Source: Rhodoferax sp. TS-BS-61-7 (GTDB lineage: Bacteria; Pseudomonadota; Gammaproteobacteria; Burkholderiales; Burkholderiaceae_C). Taken from it: a DNA stretch of 64,000 bases. The stretch's first letter is position 1. Each line of letters starts with the position of its first letter. The stretch lies in contig NZ_PTQY01000002.1 of NCBI RefSeq assembly GCF_002943465.1, positions 310,001-374,000 on the forward strand. Direction: 5' to 3'. This document shows positions 63,214 through 64,000 of the stretch, one piece after another. Under the pieces are notes generated by a model. That model did not search any database and was not told the origin of the DNA. It worked only from the letters and a program-made list of their open reading frames with translations. Made by a program: the position numbers and the translations under genes.

Positions 63214-63324
63214 AGCGACTGATTTGCACTTCTATAATCTTTTTTGGTCTGAAATTTGCTTATTCACACCAAGCCGTTTTGATTGTCCGTAACCCAACTC
63301 TCTTTTAGTGGAGACATATTCGCC

Positions 63325-64000
63325 ATGAAAAAATACCTCTGGTCTTTTGCACTGACAGCAATAGCCTTGGCTGCTTGCGGTAAAAAAGAAGAAGCTCCCG
63401 CTGCTGCGCCTGCTGCAGCCCCGGTGGCCAGCGCACCCGCCGAGCCAGTGAACACCGAAGAAAAGGTGCTCAACATCTACAACTGGCCCGACTACGTTCC
63501 AGAGGGCATGATTGCCGCGTTTGAAAAAGAATCCGGTATCAAGGTGAACTACGACACCTTTGAAACCAACGAAGCCCTGCAAGCCAAGCTGGTGGCCGGC
63601 AATACCGGCTACGACATCGTGGTCCCCGGCACCGTGTTTGCCAAGGGCCAGATCGAAGGTGGCTTGTTGCAGCCGCTGGACAAGGCCAAGATCAAGAACC
63701 TGGCCAACCTGGACCCGGCCATCATGGCGACCCTGACCAAGGCTGACCCCGAGAACAAACACCTGGTGCCATGGGCCTGGGGTTTCACCACCGTGGGCAT
63801 CAACAAGACCAAAGTGACCAAGGCCCTGGGCAGCCTGCCCATGCCCGAAAACGCCTGGGACCTGGTGTTTGACCCCAAGTACAGCTCCAAGCTCAAGTCT
63901 TGCGGCATTGCCTACCTGGATTCGCCCACCGAAATCATGCCCGTGGCGCTGCACTACGTGGGCAAAGACGCGTACTCCAACAACCCCGAAGACTACAAGG
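63325..64000 (+). CDS. potF: polyamine ABC transporter binding lipoprotein, PotF/SpuD-like (3' end outside the window)
   Basis: The visible 225 residues begin with a lipoprotein signal (LTAIALAACGKK; Cys after LAA), then a Pro/Ala-rich spacer, then LNIYNWPDYVPEGMIAAFEKESGIKV, the hallmark start of PotF/PotD-type polyamine-binding proteins. The gene continues past the window. Its placement after the putrescine-catabolic genes implies putrescine or spermidine import. The start is ATG 63325. A TATAAT-like -10 lies at 63233-63238, but I see no good -35. Confidence 0.9.
   Translation, partial: MKKYLWSFALTAIALAACGKKEEAPAAAPAAAPVASAPAEPVNTEEKVLNIYNWPDYVPEGMIAAFEKESGIKVNYDTFETNEALQAKLVAGNTGYDIVVPGTVFAKGQIEGGLLQPLDKAKIKNLANLDPAIMATLTKADPENKHLVPWAWGFTTVGINKTKVTKALGSLPMPENAWDLVFDPKYSSKLKSCGIAYLDSPTEIMPVALHYVGKDAYSNNPEDYK

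Noticed and set aside
63214..63324. TATAAT at 63233 before potF as a sigma-70 promoter
   Set aside because: The -10 is good, but no acceptable -35 lies 16-18 bases upstream, so I did not list it as a feature.

Overview
The window looks like chromosomal DNA of a high-GC betaproteobacterium of the order Burkholderiales, most likely a Comamonadaceae member (Rhodoferax/Polaromonas/Acidovorax type). This rests on gene content (polyamine catabolism, Kdp potassium uptake, PACE efflux, SWIB/histone-like protein, NMT1-type transporter), on GC-rich codon use, and on a dispersed intergenic repeat of about 54 bp seen in at least five intergenic places, plus one copy inside a gene. I saw no plasmid, phage or IS genes, no CRISPR array and no tRNA or rRNA.

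Layout. 1-2952 is the 3' part of a large protein joining an alpha/beta hydrolase (Cys nucleophile) to a PhoD-like phosphoesterase. 3030-5743 is clpB with a sigma-32 promoter and a terminator. 5767-10123 holds an AhpD-like protein and a yehZYXW-type osmolyte ABC importer. 10240-12532 has small stress-type genes and a serine/threonine dehydratase-like enzyme. 12729-14145 is an A+T-richer gene for a coiled-coil membrane protein, possibly frameshifted near its start. 14195-20662 is the most striking region: a nucleobase deaminase, a complete NMT1-type ABC importer, a Rieske oxygenase and an isopenicillin-N-synthase-like oxygenase, all on the minus strand. They lie behind a near-perfect sigma-54 promoter and a leader of about 200 nt made of successive hairpins.

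20693-25330 carries a CpdA-like phosphodiesterase, a PACE exporter, a small membrane protein, a LysE exporter, an AraC regulator and an MFS transporter. 25341-33503 is a complete kdpFABCDE operon with a KdpE-like operator. 33518-38431 is phenylalanine/tyrosine catabolism (hpd, a VOC protein, fahA, phhA) flanked by two Lrp/AsnC regulators. 38559-48558 is mixed: a cysteine desulfurase-rhodanese fusion, a low-GC SEC-C protein, a ThDP enzyme, a GNAT acetyltransferase, a CadC-like TPR regulator and a FAD amine-oxidase-like protein. 48576-54123 is a dppABCDF-type peptide importer with a terminator after the binding-protein gene. 54304-56389 has a SWIB/H1-like protein, RraA and a DMT exporter carrying the in-frame repeat copy. 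56517-64000 is polyamine catabolism (agmatinase, PuuB-like oxidase, MocR regulator, PuuA-like synthetase, SpuC aminotransferase, PotF-like lipoprotein cut by the window end).

How it fits together. Nitrogen scavenging is a theme: the sigma-54-driven purine-like cassette, peptide import, polyamine and aromatic amino acid catabolism. The best candidate for an undescribed system is the 14195-20662 cassette. I propose that it imports an oxidised or N-alkylated purine-like heterocycle, removes substituents with two oxygenases and deaminates the ring, under nitrogen control plus an RNA switch that may belong to the NMT1/xanthine riboswitch family. The gene families are seen in the sequence; substrate and riboswitch class are inference.
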